Origin: Mycolicibacterium lacusdiani
GTDB taxonomy: Bacteria; Actinomycetota; Actinomycetes; Mycobacteriales; Mycobacteriaceae
Length of the DNA stretch: 64,000 nt
Direction of reading: 5' to 3'
Assembly (NCBI RefSeq): GCF_021916785.1
Contig: NZ_JAKCFC010000004.1
Location: forward strand, 532,068-596,067
Shown here: positions 17,350 through 25,720 of the stretch, in pieces
Layout: each line of letters opens with the position of its first letter
How positions within the stretch are numbered: the stretch's first letter is position 1
Notes under the pieces: model-generated
Seen by the model: only the letters and a program-made list of their open reading frames with translations
Told to the model about the DNA's origin: nothing
Database searches by the model: none
Program-made: the position numbers and the translations under genes

Positions 17350-17931
17350 TTACGGGATGACGGGCCCTCCCAGTCGGCCGTTGGTGGCTTCCCGGATGGC
17401 CTGATCGATGAGCGCGAGTGTCTCGGCCTGGGTGACGGTGCGGCCCTCGACGATGACCGCCCGGCTCACGTCCTCGTCGATCACGCGGAACGCCCCGGTG
17501 ACGGCGGCCGCGCACAACCTGACGGACAGGTCGTCGTCGGGCAGTCGCAGCCGCCGCGCCAGGACCGGGACGAAGCCGCGTTCGAGTTGGTCGTGCACCA
17601 TCAGGTACGCGGTGCGCAGGGCTGGTTCGTCGGCGGTCATGGTCGCGATCCGCATGCCTGCGATCTCGTCCTGGACGTCTTCGCCGAAGATGGGATGTGC
17701 GATGACGTCTGCCGAAATGTGTTCGCCCAGCGACAGTTCGAGTGGCCAGCGGTTGAGGACCTCGATGAACCGGTCGGTCGTCTTGGCCAGCACGGGTTCG
17801 ACGCAGCTCTCCTTGGTGCGGAAGTACCGCCAGATGGTGCGGGTGGAGAGTCCGGCGGCGGCGGCGATGTCGTCGCCGCTCGTACCGGCGACGCCACGCT
17901 CCCAGAACAGCGCGCAGGCGAGCCTCGACAC
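17350..17931 (-). CDS. TetR family transcriptional regulator
   Basis: The 193-residue product from the GTG at 17931 has the TetR DNA-binding helices GTSGDDIAAAAGLSTRTIWRYFRTKE, but helix 1 would begin at the very first residue. In-frame coding sense continues upstream (TTKQAQARLT just before the GTG), and the only well-placed ribosome site there, GGAAGGGAG, is 7 bases before an ATC codon at about 17976. The natural protein may therefore start at a non-standard codon. The upstream region holds two near-identical palindromes, which I take to be its operator. The gene is divergent from a Nudix hydrolase. Confidence 0.82.
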   Translation of the reverse strand: MSRLACALFWERGVAGTSGDDIAAAAGLSTRTIWRYFRTKESCVEPVLAKTTDRFIEVLNRWPLELSLGEHISADVIAHPIFGEDVQDEIAGMRIATMTADEPALRTAYLMVHDQLERGFVPVLARRLRLPDDDLSVRLCAAAVTGAFRVIDEDVSRAVIVEGRTVTQAETLALIDQAIREATNGRLGGPVIP

Positions 17932-17998
17932 GGTGAGCCGTGCCTGCGCCTGTTTCGTCGTGGCTGCCGAGTCGATGAGAGCACTCCCTTCCGGTCGC

Positions 17999-18037
17999 TG
18001 TCACTTAGTGACAGCACCACTGTGTCACTAAGTGACA
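17999..18037. promoter_or_regulatory. Tandem TetR operator (two 15-bp palindromes)
   Basis: TGTCACTTAGTGACA at 17999-18013 and TGTCACTAAGTGACA at 18023-18037 differ only in the central base. Each is a perfect palindrome about that base, and the centres are 24 bases apart. They sit between the divergent TetR and Nudix genes, in position to repress both. Confidence 0.82.
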
Positions 18038-18098
18038 GTCGACGTCAAGGACGTGGCCGCCGCACCTGTTCACCAGGGCGCGTGCCTATGGTCGAGCG

Positions 18099-18815
18099 GT
18101 GACGACCACCTATGACGAGGCGCTTCGCGAACGGCTCCGGACGAACCTGGCGGCGCACGACCGCCGCGTAGTGACCGACCCCACCAAGCGCCACGCTGCC
18201 GTCGCGGTGGTGATCGTCGACTCCGAACTCGGCGAGGACCGGGTCGACCCGGCGCCGGTCGACGACTGGATTGCGGGCCGACCGATGGAGGCCGGGCTCG
18301 ACGGGCGCATGGTCGGGGTCTCCGGAGGTGCGGCTTTCCTGCTCTGCCGCCGAGCATCTCGCCTGTCTGCCCACTCCGCGCAGTGGGCGCTGCCGGGTGG
18401 ACGCATCGACCCGGGCGAGACGCCGATCGAGGCCGCGCTGCGCGAGACCGACGAGGAGGTCGGCGTACGACTGCCCGAATCCGCGGTACTCGGACTGCTC
18501 GACGACTACTCGACGCGGTCCGGCTACGTGATCACCCCGGTCGTGGTTTGGGGCGGTGGCAGGCTGGAGCTGCGGCCCTCACCCGCCGAAGTGGTAGCGG
18601 TGTATCGGATCGGCCTGCACCAACTGCAGCGCGAGGATTCACCGAGATTCATTGCGATCCCCGAGAGCCCGCGCCCCGTGGTGCAGATCCCGCTCGGCAA
18701 CGACCTCATCCACGCGCCGACGGGTGCGGTGCTCCTGCAACTGCGCTGGCTGGGCCTCGAGGGTCGCGCCGATCGCGTCGACGAACTCGAACAACCTGTG
18801 TTCGCCTGGCGGTAG
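18099..18815 (+). CDS. Nudix hydrolase
   Basis: This 238-residue protein carries a full Nudix box at residues 101-123: G-R-I-D-P-G-E-T-P-I-E-A-A-L-R-E-T-D-E-E-V-G-V, with the metal-binding E-T-D-E-E cluster. Nudix enzymes hydrolyse nucleoside diphosphates linked to another group, and many house-clean oxidised nucleotides or CoA. The length exceeds the usual minimal domain by about 80 residues, with an N-terminal extension of 35 residues. TATGGT at 18087-18092 is six bases before the GTG, so it is probably leaderless. It shares its upstream region with a TetR regulator and its double operator. Confidence 0.85.
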   Translation: MTTTYDEALRERLRTNLAAHDRRVVTDPTKRHAAVAVVIVDSELGEDRVDPAPVDDWIAGRPMEAGLDGRMVGVSGGAAFLLCRRASRLSAHSAQWALPGGRIDPGETPIEAALRETDEEVGVRLPESAVLGLLDDYSTRSGYVITPVVVWGGGRLELRPSPAEVVAVYRIGLHQLQREDSPRFIAIPESPRPVVQIPLGNDLIHAPTGAVLLQLRWLGLEGRADRVDELEQPVFAWR

Positions 18816-18825
18816 ATCGGCACGT

Positions 18826-20250
18826 CTAACGGGGCAGGGTCAGCCGGAACCGGGCACCCGTCTCACACGGGAGGTTCATCAGCTCGCCGCCGTGCGCACG
18901 CGCGATCGACAGCCCGAGGCCGGCACCGCCGCGGTCCCGATCGCGCGCGTCGTCGAGACGGACCAGTCGCTCGAAGATCCGGTCGCGGTCGCCGTCGGCG
19001 ACACCGGATCCACTGTCCGTGATCGTGATTCGTGCATGCGACCGGTCGCCATCGACGTCGATCACCATCGAGCCACCGGGCGGTGTGTGCCTGCGCGCGT
19101 TGTCGGTAACGTTGGCCAGGATCTGGCCGACCCGAACGGGATCCGCTGACACCGTCAGCGACGGCACGCCCGTGACCGTCACCTCGACCGAGGGCGCCAG
19201 CATCGCCGTTCGCGCACGCTCGGCTTCGGCCAGCGACACCAGGTCGCACACCTGACGTTCCAACGGCACACCGGCATCGATGCGACTCAGGTCCAGCATG
19301 TCGGCGACCAGCCGACCGGCGCGACGGGCCTCGGCCAGTACCAACTCGGCGCGATGGCGCTGACGCGCGGAGTCGGTGTCGTCGTCCTGGCTGGCCGCCG
19401 AGACGATCTGCTCGGCGCCCGCATGGATGCCCGCGACGGGCGTGCGTAGTTCGTGCGCGGCATCGGCGAGGAAGCGCCGCGTGGACTCCTCGGCTCGCGC
19501 GGCGGTCAGCGCTGCCGTCCGTGCGTTCGCCTCCGAGGACTCCAGCGCGTTCACCATCGTGTCGAAAGCGGCTGCGGCGCGACCAAGTTCGGTGGTGGGC
19601 CGGTCGGGGTTCAGGCGCCGGCCCCGGTCCCCGCCTGCGATCGACTCCGCGACGTCGGTGAGCCGGTTCAACGGTCGCATGGCGGCGTGCACCAGCACGG
19701 CGCAGGCACCCGCCGCGAGCACCAGCACGGCGATGCCCGAGACCACCATGATCGTCCGGAGCTGGCGCAGCAGTGCCGTGGTGGCGGTGGTGTCCGCCAC
19801 GAGCACCAGGCGGCTGCCGTCGGTCAGGCGGTGCTCGATCACGGTGGCGGTGGCGTCGCGGGGAGGACGTGGTGGCGGGGGAGGGCCTGGCGCGCCAGGC
19901 GGCGGCGGCGCACGCGGCGGTGGTACCGGTGGCGGGAGTTCGCCCGTCGGGTTCGCGATGAGACCCGGATCGCCGTAGGTGGTGCCGTCGGCCGTGACGA
20001 GCAGGGCCCGGATGCCGCCGCCGTTGACTTCTGCTGCCAGTTGAGCCGGCGGGGCGCCTGCCTCGGTGAGCGCATCGGCCCTGGACGCACTCGCCATCAA
20101 CCGGTCGTGTAGATCCCGACCGGCCTGAGCGCCGATCAACACGTCGATCGTGATGCCCAAGAGGACGAGCAGCACCGTCAGCAGGCCGAGGACCGCGATG
20201 ACGACGCGCCGCCGCAGCGACGGGGTGAGCGTGCCCCCGTCCGCGGTCAC
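18826..20250 (-). CDS. Sensor histidine kinase with proline-rich external loop
   Basis: This 474-residue kinase has a first membrane helix at about residues 14-40, an external sensor region to about 165, a second helix at about 168-188, a HAMP domain, and the phospho-acceptor His266 in DAAHELRTP. The N box is NVTDNARRH, and the G boxes are DSGSGV and GGAGLGLSIA. The external loop holds an extreme Pro tract at residues 105-130, where almost only Pro, Gly, Ala and Arg occur. The GTG at 20250 overlaps the response-regulator stop by GTGA. A divergent gene encodes a Pro/Gly-rich membrane protein, a likely target or partner. Confidence 0.88.
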   Translation of the reverse strand: MTADGGTLTPSLRRRVVIAVLGLLTVLLVLLGITIDVLIGAQAGRDLHDRLMASASRADALTEAGAPPAQLAAEVNGGGIRALLVTADGTTYGDPGLIANPTGELPPPVPPPRAPPPPGAPGPPPPPRPPRDATATVIEHRLTDGSRLVLVADTTATTALLRQLRTIMVVSGIAVLVLAAGACAVLVHAAMRPLNRLTDVAESIAGGDRGRRLNPDRPTTELGRAAAAFDTMVNALESSEANARTAALTAARAEESTRRFLADAAHELRTPVAGIHAGAEQIVSAASQDDDTDSARQRHRAELVLAEARRAGRLVADMLDLSRIDAGVPLERQVCDLVSLAEAERARTAMLAPSVEVTVTGVPSLTVSADPVRVGQILANVTDNARRHTPPGGSMVIDVDGDRSHARITITDSGSGVADGDRDRIFERLVRLDDARDRDRGGAGLGLSIARAHGGELMNLPCETGARFRLTLPR

Positions 20251-20939
20251 GGCCGCTGCGCCTGCAACCGGTAGCCGATGCCACGCGCGGTGTGGACAAG
20301 GCGCGGGCCGTGGGCCTCCAGCTTCTTGCGCAGACTGCTGATGTGGACGTGGATCAGGTTGTCGTCGTACGACGAGTAACCCCAGACGGCGTTGAGGATC
20401 TGCCCGGCGCTGACCGTCCGGCCCCGCTGATCGAGGAGGTACTCGAGCAACCGGAACTCGGTGGCGGTCAGGTCGAGGGGTTGACCGGCGCGGGTCGCGA
20501 CGCCTGCGCCTCGGTCGACGAGGAGATCGCCGATCGTGACGGTGGCGGGGATGCGCCCGCGCCGCCGCAGCACCGCGCCAACCCGCGACGTGAGTTCGGA
20601 CAGCTCGAACGGCTTGACCACGTAGTCGTCGGCGCCGCCGTCGAGACCGCGCAGCCGGTCGGGTAGCGCGTCGCGTGCGGTCAGCATGATGAGGCCCGCG
20701 TCTCCCCAGGCGCCGATCACCTCGGCGAGGGCGAAGCCGTCGCGGCCCGGCAGCATGAGGTCGAGGACCACCAGATCGGGCCGGTATCCGTCGAGCGCGG
20801 CTTCGAAATCGGTTCCGTCGACGAGGCCGTGGGCCGTGTGGCCGGCGGCGGTCAGCGCCTCGACCACCATCTCGCGGATGGCGTCGGAGTCCTCGACGAC
20901 GAGAACGCGCGCCGGCGACCTGTCTGCGTCCGGTGCCAT
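20247..20939 (-). CDS. OmpR/PhoB-family response regulator
   Basis: This 230-residue regulator has a receiver domain with acidic residues at ED 16-17, phospho-acceptor Asp60 in VVLDLMLPG, and the conserved Lys in YVVKPF near residue 110. A C-terminal winged helix follows, with the family signatures LTATEFRLLEYLL and VHISSLRKKLE. It partners the kinase encoded immediately downstream. Upstream of its ATG (20939) are two copies of an 11-base-spaced CTGAAG direct repeat, as expected for autoregulation by an OmpR-type protein. Confidence 0.9.
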   Translation of the reverse strand: MAPDADRSPARVLVVEDSDAIREMVVEALTAAGHTAHGLVDGTDFEAALDGYRPDLVVLDLMLPGRDGFALAEVIGAWGDAGLIMLTARDALPDRLRGLDGGADDYVVKPFELSELTSRVGAVLRRRGRIPATVTIGDLLVDRGAGVATRAGQPLDLTATEFRLLEYLLDQRGRTVSAGQILNAVWGYSSYDDNLIHVHISSLRKKLEAHGPRLVHTARGIGYRLQAQRP

Positions 20940-20962
20940 GACCCCATTCTGTCGTGTCGCAC

Positions 20963-20979
20963 CTGAAGCCCAGCTGAAG
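20963..20979 (+). promoter_or_regulatory. OmpR-type direct repeat, site A
   Basis: CTGAAG occurs at 20963-20968 and again at 20974-20979, 11 bases apart, the one-turn spacing typical for dimer binding by OmpR-family regulators. It is close to the start of the response regulator. Confidence 0.6.
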
Positions 20980-20999
20980 ATTGGGTCGCACGCCCTGGC

Positions 21000-21016
21000 C
21001 TTCAGGTTGGCTTCAT
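21000..21016 (-). promoter_or_regulatory. OmpR-type direct repeat, site B (opposite orientation)
   Basis: On the minus strand ATGAAG and CTGAAG are again 11 bases apart (21016-21011 and 21005-21000). Sites A and B face each other in the divergent region, one towards each gene. Confidence 0.6.
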
Positions 21017-21068
21017 CACGGCTGGTTAGCGTCGCCCTCATCGGACCACGACACGATGGGAGCGCAAC

Positions 21069-21611
21069 ATGACCGAACACGTACGCACACAGGATGATTC
21101 GAACCTCAACCGCGACGGTGACGACACCGAGGTGATCGAGCAACGCCCGGTGGACCAGGCCCCTGTGCCGCAGCAGAGCAGGTGGAGGGCGGTGCGCGAG
21201 CCGGCGCGGCGTCACCCCATCGGCGTGGCAGTCGGCACGGCGCTCGCCGGTCTCGTCATCGGCTTCGGGACCGGGGTACTGGTCGACGCGCACCCGATGA
21301 TGGCGCTGACCGTGGGAACGGACCCCATCCCTGCCGCCCCGCAGCACGGTCCAGGGTGGGGCGGCGACGAGCGGCCCGTGCCGCCACCGCCGCCGGGGGG
21401 ACCCGGTGCGCCGCACGGACCGGGCGGGCCAGCGGGGCCTGGTGGACCGGGTGGACCGGACGGACCCGGGGGACCGGGTGGGCGCGGCGGTCCGGAGGGA
21501 CCTGGCGAGCAAGCGCCGCCGCCACCCCCGCGCGGCGAACAGGCACCCCCGCGCGGCGAACAGCCACCAGCGCCCGCCGAGCAACCGCCGTTGCCTGCCG
21601 AGCGCGGCTGA
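21069..21611 (+). CDS. Single-pass membrane protein with Pro/Gly-rich external domain
   Basis: This 180-residue protein has a charged cytoplasmic head (residues 1-48), one membrane helix at about 51-72 (GVAVGTALAGLVIGFGTGVLV), and an external tail from about 95 that is almost entirely Pro and Gly with GPGGP-like triplets and later PPRGEQ and PAEQPP repeats. The tail resembles collagen-like sequence but lacks strict Gly-X-Y phase throughout. It diverges from a two-component system whose kinase has its own Pro-rich external loop. I infer regulation by that system. Function is unknown. Confidence 0.65.
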   Translation: MTEHVRTQDDSNLNRDGDDTEVIEQRPVDQAPVPQQSRWRAVREPARRHPIGVAVGTALAGLVIGFGTGVLVDAHPMMALTVGTDPIPAAPQHGPGWGGDERPVPPPPPGGPGAPHGPGGPAGPGGPGGPDGPGGPGGRGGPEGPGEQAPPPPPRGEQAPPRGEQPPAPAEQPPLPAERG

Positions 21612-21618
21612 CGGTTCG

Positions 21619-22545
21619 CTAGCGGAGCCGGGCCGCGAGTTCGACGCCCAACGCCCGGCCCGACAGCCAAGCCGACTCGACCCTCGGCGCACCCGATGGA
21701 CACCAGGAGTCGCCGCAGAGGCCGAGGGGCCGTCCGCCCCGCGAGGTGAGCCCGAAGGCGTCGTCGCCGTGCGTGCCCGACGGTTTGGCGTAGAGCCAGC
21801 GGTGCGCGTGCGTCCACTGCGGTTCGACGTCGACGCCCAAGGCCCGGCGGAGCGCCCCGATCACCGGGGCCGCTGCGTCGGACGGGTTGTCGAGGTGCGC
21901 CCGCGCACGCTGGGCGGTGGTGTGCGCGACCAGCACGGCAGCGCCGTCGCCACGCCGTGAGCCGTCGTCGGCGACGAAGGCGACGTCGGGATCGTCGTTG
22001 ACGAACGCCGCATCCGGCATCGGCCAGCAGCGCCGGTCCCAGCCGGCGGCGACGGCGATGACGGGTTCGTAGGCGACCCAGTCGGCGGTGTCGGGTGCTA
22101 GTCGCGCTGCTTGCGGATCGGGCATCGCCAGCACCACGGCGTCGTGATCCAGCTCGTCGAGGGAGGCCACCTCCGTGGTGAGGCGGATCTCGTCGGGCAG
22201 CGTCGCCCGCACCAACGAGCGGAGCCCGTCGGGCGTCGCGTAGCGCGTCGGCCCCTCCGACCTGCGGTGCCCGTCGGAGGAGAACACGTCGAACGCGTCG
22301 GTCCACGGCCGAGCCAGACCGTCGGTCACCCACCCCTCGACCACGGCACTGAAGAGGGGCTCCTTGGCGGTGAAGTAGGCCGCACCCACGTCGACCCGCC
22401 GCCCGTGAACGGTGGGCGACGCCATCCGCCCGCCCGGCGCCCTGCCCCGCTCGATCAGGTCGACCGCGACGCCGTGATCGAGCAACGCCTGCGCGCACGA
22501 CGCACCCGACAGACCTGCTCCGACGACCGCGACACGTGGTGACAC
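21619..22545 (-). CDS. Renalase-like NAD(P)/FAD-dependent oxidoreductase
   Basis: This 308-residue flavoprotein opens with RVAVVGAGLSGASCAQALLDHG and has RGRAPGGRMAS shortly after, the two FAD-contact motifs of the amine-oxidase/renalase group. VDVGAAYFTA and a late GLCGDSWCPSGAPRVESAWLSG stretch complete the fold. Proteins of this size oxidise small molecules, but a substrate cannot be named. On the minus strand TACCGT lies six bases before the GTG at 22545, so it is probably leaderless. It is divergent from the cutinase-like gene. Confidence 0.75.
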   Translation of the reverse strand: MSPRVAVVGAGLSGASCAQALLDHGVAVDLIERGRAPGGRMASPTVHGRRVDVGAAYFTAKEPLFSAVVEGWVTDGLARPWTDAFDVFSSDGHRRSEGPTRYATPDGLRSLVRATLPDEIRLTTEVASLDELDHDAVVLAMPDPQAARLAPDTADWVAYEPVIAVAAGWDRRCWPMPDAAFVNDDPDVAFVADDGSRRGDGAAVLVAHTTAQRARAHLDNPSDAAAPVIGALRRALGVDVEPQWTHAHRWLYAKPSGTHGDDAFGLTSRGGRPLGLCGDSWCPSGAPRVESAWLSGRALGVELAARLR

Positions 22546-22657
22546 GAGTCCACGGTAGACACCTCCTGTAACACCAGAGCGGCAAGTCGACGATGAACCG
22601 TCTGACGCGGCAGCGCCAATGAGCATCGCCTGCCGCCAGGGTTGGAGGGAACTCGAA

Positions 22658-23500
22658 GTGATTCGTCGTCTTGGCATGGCCGTCGTCGTGGCAGGCCTGG
22701 CCCTTGGTGGGCTGGCCACCGGCACCGCCGCCGCCGCACCCGCCGCACCGGCCGGTTGTGCCGACTTCCACTGGATGGGCGCCGCAGGATCCGGCCAGCG
22801 CGACGGCGCGGGTCTCAGCGCCAACGGCGGCATGGGCGACGTGATCTACCAGTCATACGAGCAGCTCGAGTCCGAACTCGCTGCCAGCGGCTACACGATG
22901 ACGGCCGAGGCCGTGCAGTACCCGGCGGCGCCTGTCCCGCTCGAGGGCGGCATCGGCGGCTGGCTCGGCTTCCTCGACAGCGTCGACGTCGGCACCGAAG
23001 CGACCGCCGCACAGTTCGAGGCGTTCACCGAGCGGTGCCCGACCACGAAGGTCGTGCTCGCCGGCTACAGCCAGGGCGCGATGGTCGTCCACCGCAACCT
23101 CTACGACCTGGCCGACGACCCGCGCGTCGCAGCGGCACTGCTCGTCGCCGACGGCGACCGGCTGCCCGTCGACACCACGATCCCGATGGGTTCCGCTGCC
23201 GCGGCCCCGGGCATCGGCAAGGGCGTAGCGCAGGAGCATTCGTTCCTCGCCGACGCAAACACCTCACCGCTGCCCCCGACCATCGGCGCACGCACGATCA
23301 GCGTGTGCGACGTGGGCGATCCGGTCTGCGACTACGACCCGGCCTCGAGCGAGCTGACGGCGACCGACCTCGCGATCCACACCGCCTACGCGCCCGCCGA
23401 CAGCGGCGCTCACGCATGGGGTGCACCGCTCTACCAGCTGGTGATGAACGCCGCTGCCGCGCCGAGCGCTGACGTGTCGCTGAGCGCCCACGGCGGCTGA
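22658..23500 (+). CDS. Secreted cutinase-like/PE-PPE-type serine hydrolase
   Basis: This 280-residue protein starts with a signal peptide (residues 1-27, ending AAAAP) and has the nucleophile Ser138 in LAGYSQGAM. Late Asp and His (CDVGDPVCDYD, then AIHTAYA) complete a cutinase-type triad, and four Cys suggest two disulfides. Such exported enzymes hydrolyse esters of lipids or cell-wall material. The GTG at 22658 is chosen since GGAGGGA lies 7 bases upstream. The sequence between residues 50 and 120 is less cutinase-like, so it may belong to a neighbouring alpha/beta-hydrolase group. Confidence 0.72.
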   Translation: MIRRLGMAVVVAGLALGGLATGTAAAAPAAPAGCADFHWMGAAGSGQRDGAGLSANGGMGDVIYQSYEQLESELAASGYTMTAEAVQYPAAPVPLEGGIGGWLGFLDSVDVGTEATAAQFEAFTERCPTTKVVLAGYSQGAMVVHRNLYDLADDPRVAAALLVADGDRLPVDTTIPMGSAAAAPGIGKGVAQEHSFLADANTSPLPPTIGARTISVCDVGDPVCDYDPASSELTATDLAIHTAYAPADSGAHAWGAPLYQLVMNAAAAPSADVSLSAHGG

Positions 23501-23510
23501 CCCGCTCCGG

Positions 23511-24605
23511 TCAGGTCCAGTACAGCGTCCGAGCGGCCGGCAGCGTGGCGGCCAGCTCGGCTGCGAACCACGACTTCAGCTCGGCCATCGTGTCCTTCGG
23601 ATAGACGTACTTGGCCGTGCCGTACTTGCCGAACTTCCTGGTGCGCGACGCTTCGTCCATCTCCAGCTTGGTGCGGGGATACCAGCTCGTCAGCACGTCC
23701 TTACTGCCTGCCGTGAACCGGTGCGTGATGCACTCGACGGTCAGATCGAGGTCGGGGACGTCGGCCACCGCGGCGGCGACGTCGGCGAGCAACCGGCCGT
23801 AACCGTCCCGCCAGTCGGCGACCGGCATGATCGGGGCGATGGTGAGCCCCACCCGGTAGCCCGCCAGCGCCAGGCTGCGCAGCGCGGCGATGCGCCGGGG
23901 CAACCGTGCCGTTCCGCCCTCGAATCGGCCCGCGACCTCGTCGGCGTTCACCGATACCCGCACCCGGGTGCGGCCGTGATGCGGCAGGTCGAGCAGCGGT
24001 GCGACGTTGTCGTACTTGGTCGTGAAGCGCAGCCCGACCGGGGAGGCCCAGTCGTGCTCGCCGACGTGTGCGATCGTCGTCGACAACGACCCCGTGAGGT
24101 GCTCCAGTGCGAGGGGGTCGGTGTAGCAGGACGCCTCGAAGGTGGTGCCCTCGTCGGCGCGGTCATCGGATGCCGACGTGATGGTGCCGCGGCCGACGTG
24201 CCCGTCCATCTCCGTGAGGATCTCCGGCAGGTTGGCGTAGACGCGGGTGATCGGCGGCCCCGACAGCGAGCCGGCCAGGTAGCAGTACTGGCAGTGCCCG
24301 GGGCATCCCTCGGCGAGGTCGATGCGCCAGTCCGCGCTGGGCGGGATGGGTTGCAGCTTCCGCTTCGACGGGGGCGCGACCACGACCGCCAGCGTGCGCT
24401 TGGCCAGCGCGTAGGTGGCCCGGTCGTCCTCGCCGCGAGACGTCGGCAGCCGATCACCCGACAGCAATTGGATGTCGGGGACGCCTGCCGCCTCGCACCG
24501 CGCCACGATCTCGGCGCCGTGGGGCAGTTCGGCGGCCGACCGGGTCACCAGGACGCGGGCCGGGGTCCACAGGGTCGGGGTGGTCGACGTGGTGGCTGAG
24601 GTCAT
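23511..24605 (-). CDS. Spore photoproduct lyase-like radical SAM protein
   Basis: This 364-residue protein has the radical SAM cluster Cys101-x3-Cys105-x2-Cys108 (CPGHCQYC), followed by YLAGSLSGPPITRVYAN. This context, with TFEASCYTDPLALEHLTG further on, fits the SplB/spore photoproduct lyase family, which repairs a thymine dimer in spores. Mycobacteria do not make classical spores, so the real substrate here is uncertain. The late YVYPKDTM stretch is also typical of the family. The gene is convergent with the cutinase-like gene, with 10 bases between them. Confidence 0.8.
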   Translation of the reverse strand: MTSATTSTTPTLWTPARVLVTRSAAELPHGAEIVARCEAAGVPDIQLLSGDRLPTSRGEDDRATYALAKRTLAVVVAPPSKRKLQPIPPSADWRIDLAEGCPGHCQYCYLAGSLSGPPITRVYANLPEILTEMDGHVGRGTITSASDDRADEGTTFEASCYTDPLALEHLTGSLSTTIAHVGEHDWASPVGLRFTTKYDNVAPLLDLPHHGRTRVRVSVNADEVAGRFEGGTARLPRRIAALRSLALAGYRVGLTIAPIMPVADWRDGYGRLLADVAAAVADVPDLDLTVECITHRFTAGSKDVLTSWYPRTKLEMDEASRTRKFGKYGTAKYVYPKDTMAELKSWFAAELAATLPAARTLYWT

Positions 24606-24723
24606 CGTGCCTGGTTCAACGAGTGTGATCTTGACGTGATTCCGGTGTCGCCTGTGGCGTGCGCTACCCGGATGTCACCGGTCGCGGTGTTTGGAATGGC
24701 GAAGTGCGGGCAGCCTGCGACTC

Positions 24724-25410
24724 ATGTCCGAGCCCACTAGCCAGGATCTCGCCGTGCGCATGGCCGAGCTGGCCCGCTCCGTCGCGGCGCCCCGCTCGGC
24801 CGAGGACATCTATGCCGAAGTGACCAAGGCCGCGGTGGAGCTGATCCCCGGCGTCGACACGGCAGGCATCCTGCTCATCACCAAGGGCGGCAAGTTCGAG
24901 TCCCATGCCGGGACCACCGACCTGCCGCACGAACTCGACGAACTGCAGGACGTCCTGCAGGAGGGGCCGTGCATGGAAGCGGCACTCGACGATGTCGTGG
25001 TTCGCACCGACGACTTCCGTGAAGAGACCCGGTGGCCGGCCTACTCGGGCGCCGTCGCGAAAGCCGGTGTGCTGAGCGGGATGTCGTTCCGCCTATACAC
25101 CAATGAGCGGACCGCGGGCGCGCTGAACCTGTTCGGATTCGAGCCGACGGAATGGGACTCCGCTCGTGAGACCACCGGGCTGGTACTGGCCGCACACGCC
25201 GCCGCGGCAGTCATGTCGAACCGTCAGGGTGAGCAGTTGCAGTCCGCGCTGTCCACCCGCGACCGCATCGGCCAGGCCAAGGGCATCATCATGGAGCGCT
25301 ACGGCGTCGACGACATGCGCGCCTTCGACATGCTGCGGCGACTGTCGCAGGAGGGCAACACCCCGCTGGTCGAGATCGCCGCACGAGTCATCGAGACGCG
25401 CGGCACCTAG
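24724..25410 (+). CDS. GAF and ANTAR domain RNA-binding regulator
   Basis: This 228-residue protein has a GAF sensor domain (about 25-160, with DVLQEGPCMEAALDD) and a C-terminal ANTAR domain (about 170-225: LSTRDRIGQAKGIIMERYGVDDMRAFDMLRRLSQEGN). ANTAR domains bind paired RNA hairpins and prevent premature termination. The ATG at 24724 begins MSEPTSQDL. A weak GTTT-N15-GGGCAG lies upstream. A second GAF-ANTAR gene sits 300 bases away in opposite orientation. Confidence 0.85.
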   Translation: MSEPTSQDLAVRMAELARSVAAPRSAEDIYAEVTKAAVELIPGVDTAGILLITKGGKFESHAGTTDLPHELDELQDVLQEGPCMEAALDDVVVRTDDFREETRWPAYSGAVAKAGVLSGMSFRLYTNERTAGALNLFGFEPTEWDSARETTGLVLAAHAAAAVMSNRQGEQLQSALSTRDRIGQAKGIIMERYGVDDMRAFDMLRRLSQEGNTPLVEIAARVIETRGT

Positions 25411-25417
25411 CCGTGCC

Positions 25418-25720
25418 TCATGGCTCATCCCCGTTTTCGGTCGGGCTTTCGAGGCCCGCCTGCATGAAGTCGTCGCTGTACGGCGCGCGAGGCGGGGCGA
25501 TCTCGTCGAGTCGTTCGTTGATCACGTGTGCCACGACGTCGTGCTGGATCGGTGGCAACGCGATGGCTCCATTGAGGTAGGCATCGAGTTCGAAGCGTCC
25601 AGCTTCCCCGCCCATGCTGAAGTACCGGAGCCACAGTTCGTCGACGGTCAGGTCGGCCGCCTCGAGTGCCCGTTGGAAGCGTGCGTTCAGGCTGTTCTGT
25701 GTGGTCACGCGATCACTCAT
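25418..25720 (-). CDS. Small conserved-looking protein of unknown function
   Basis: This 100-residue, mostly helical, acidic protein (ALEAADLTVDELWLRYFSMGGEAGRFELDAYLNG) is not recognised. Its ATG at 25720 overlaps the stop of the upstream GAF-ANTAR gene by 8 bases, so it is translated from the same message. No signal peptide, membrane helix or metal motif is visible. The coupling suggests a partner of the ANTAR protein. Confidence 0.65.
   Translation of the reverse strand: MSDRVTTQNSLNARFQRALEAADLTVDELWLRYFSMGGEAGRFELDAYLNGAIALPPIQHDVVAHVINERLDEIAPPRAPYSDDFMQAGLESPTENGDEP

Noticed and set aside
24689..24713. A SigF-type promoter before the first GAF-ANTAR gene
   Set aside because: GTTT-N15 is present, but the -10 box reads GGGCAG with two mismatches.
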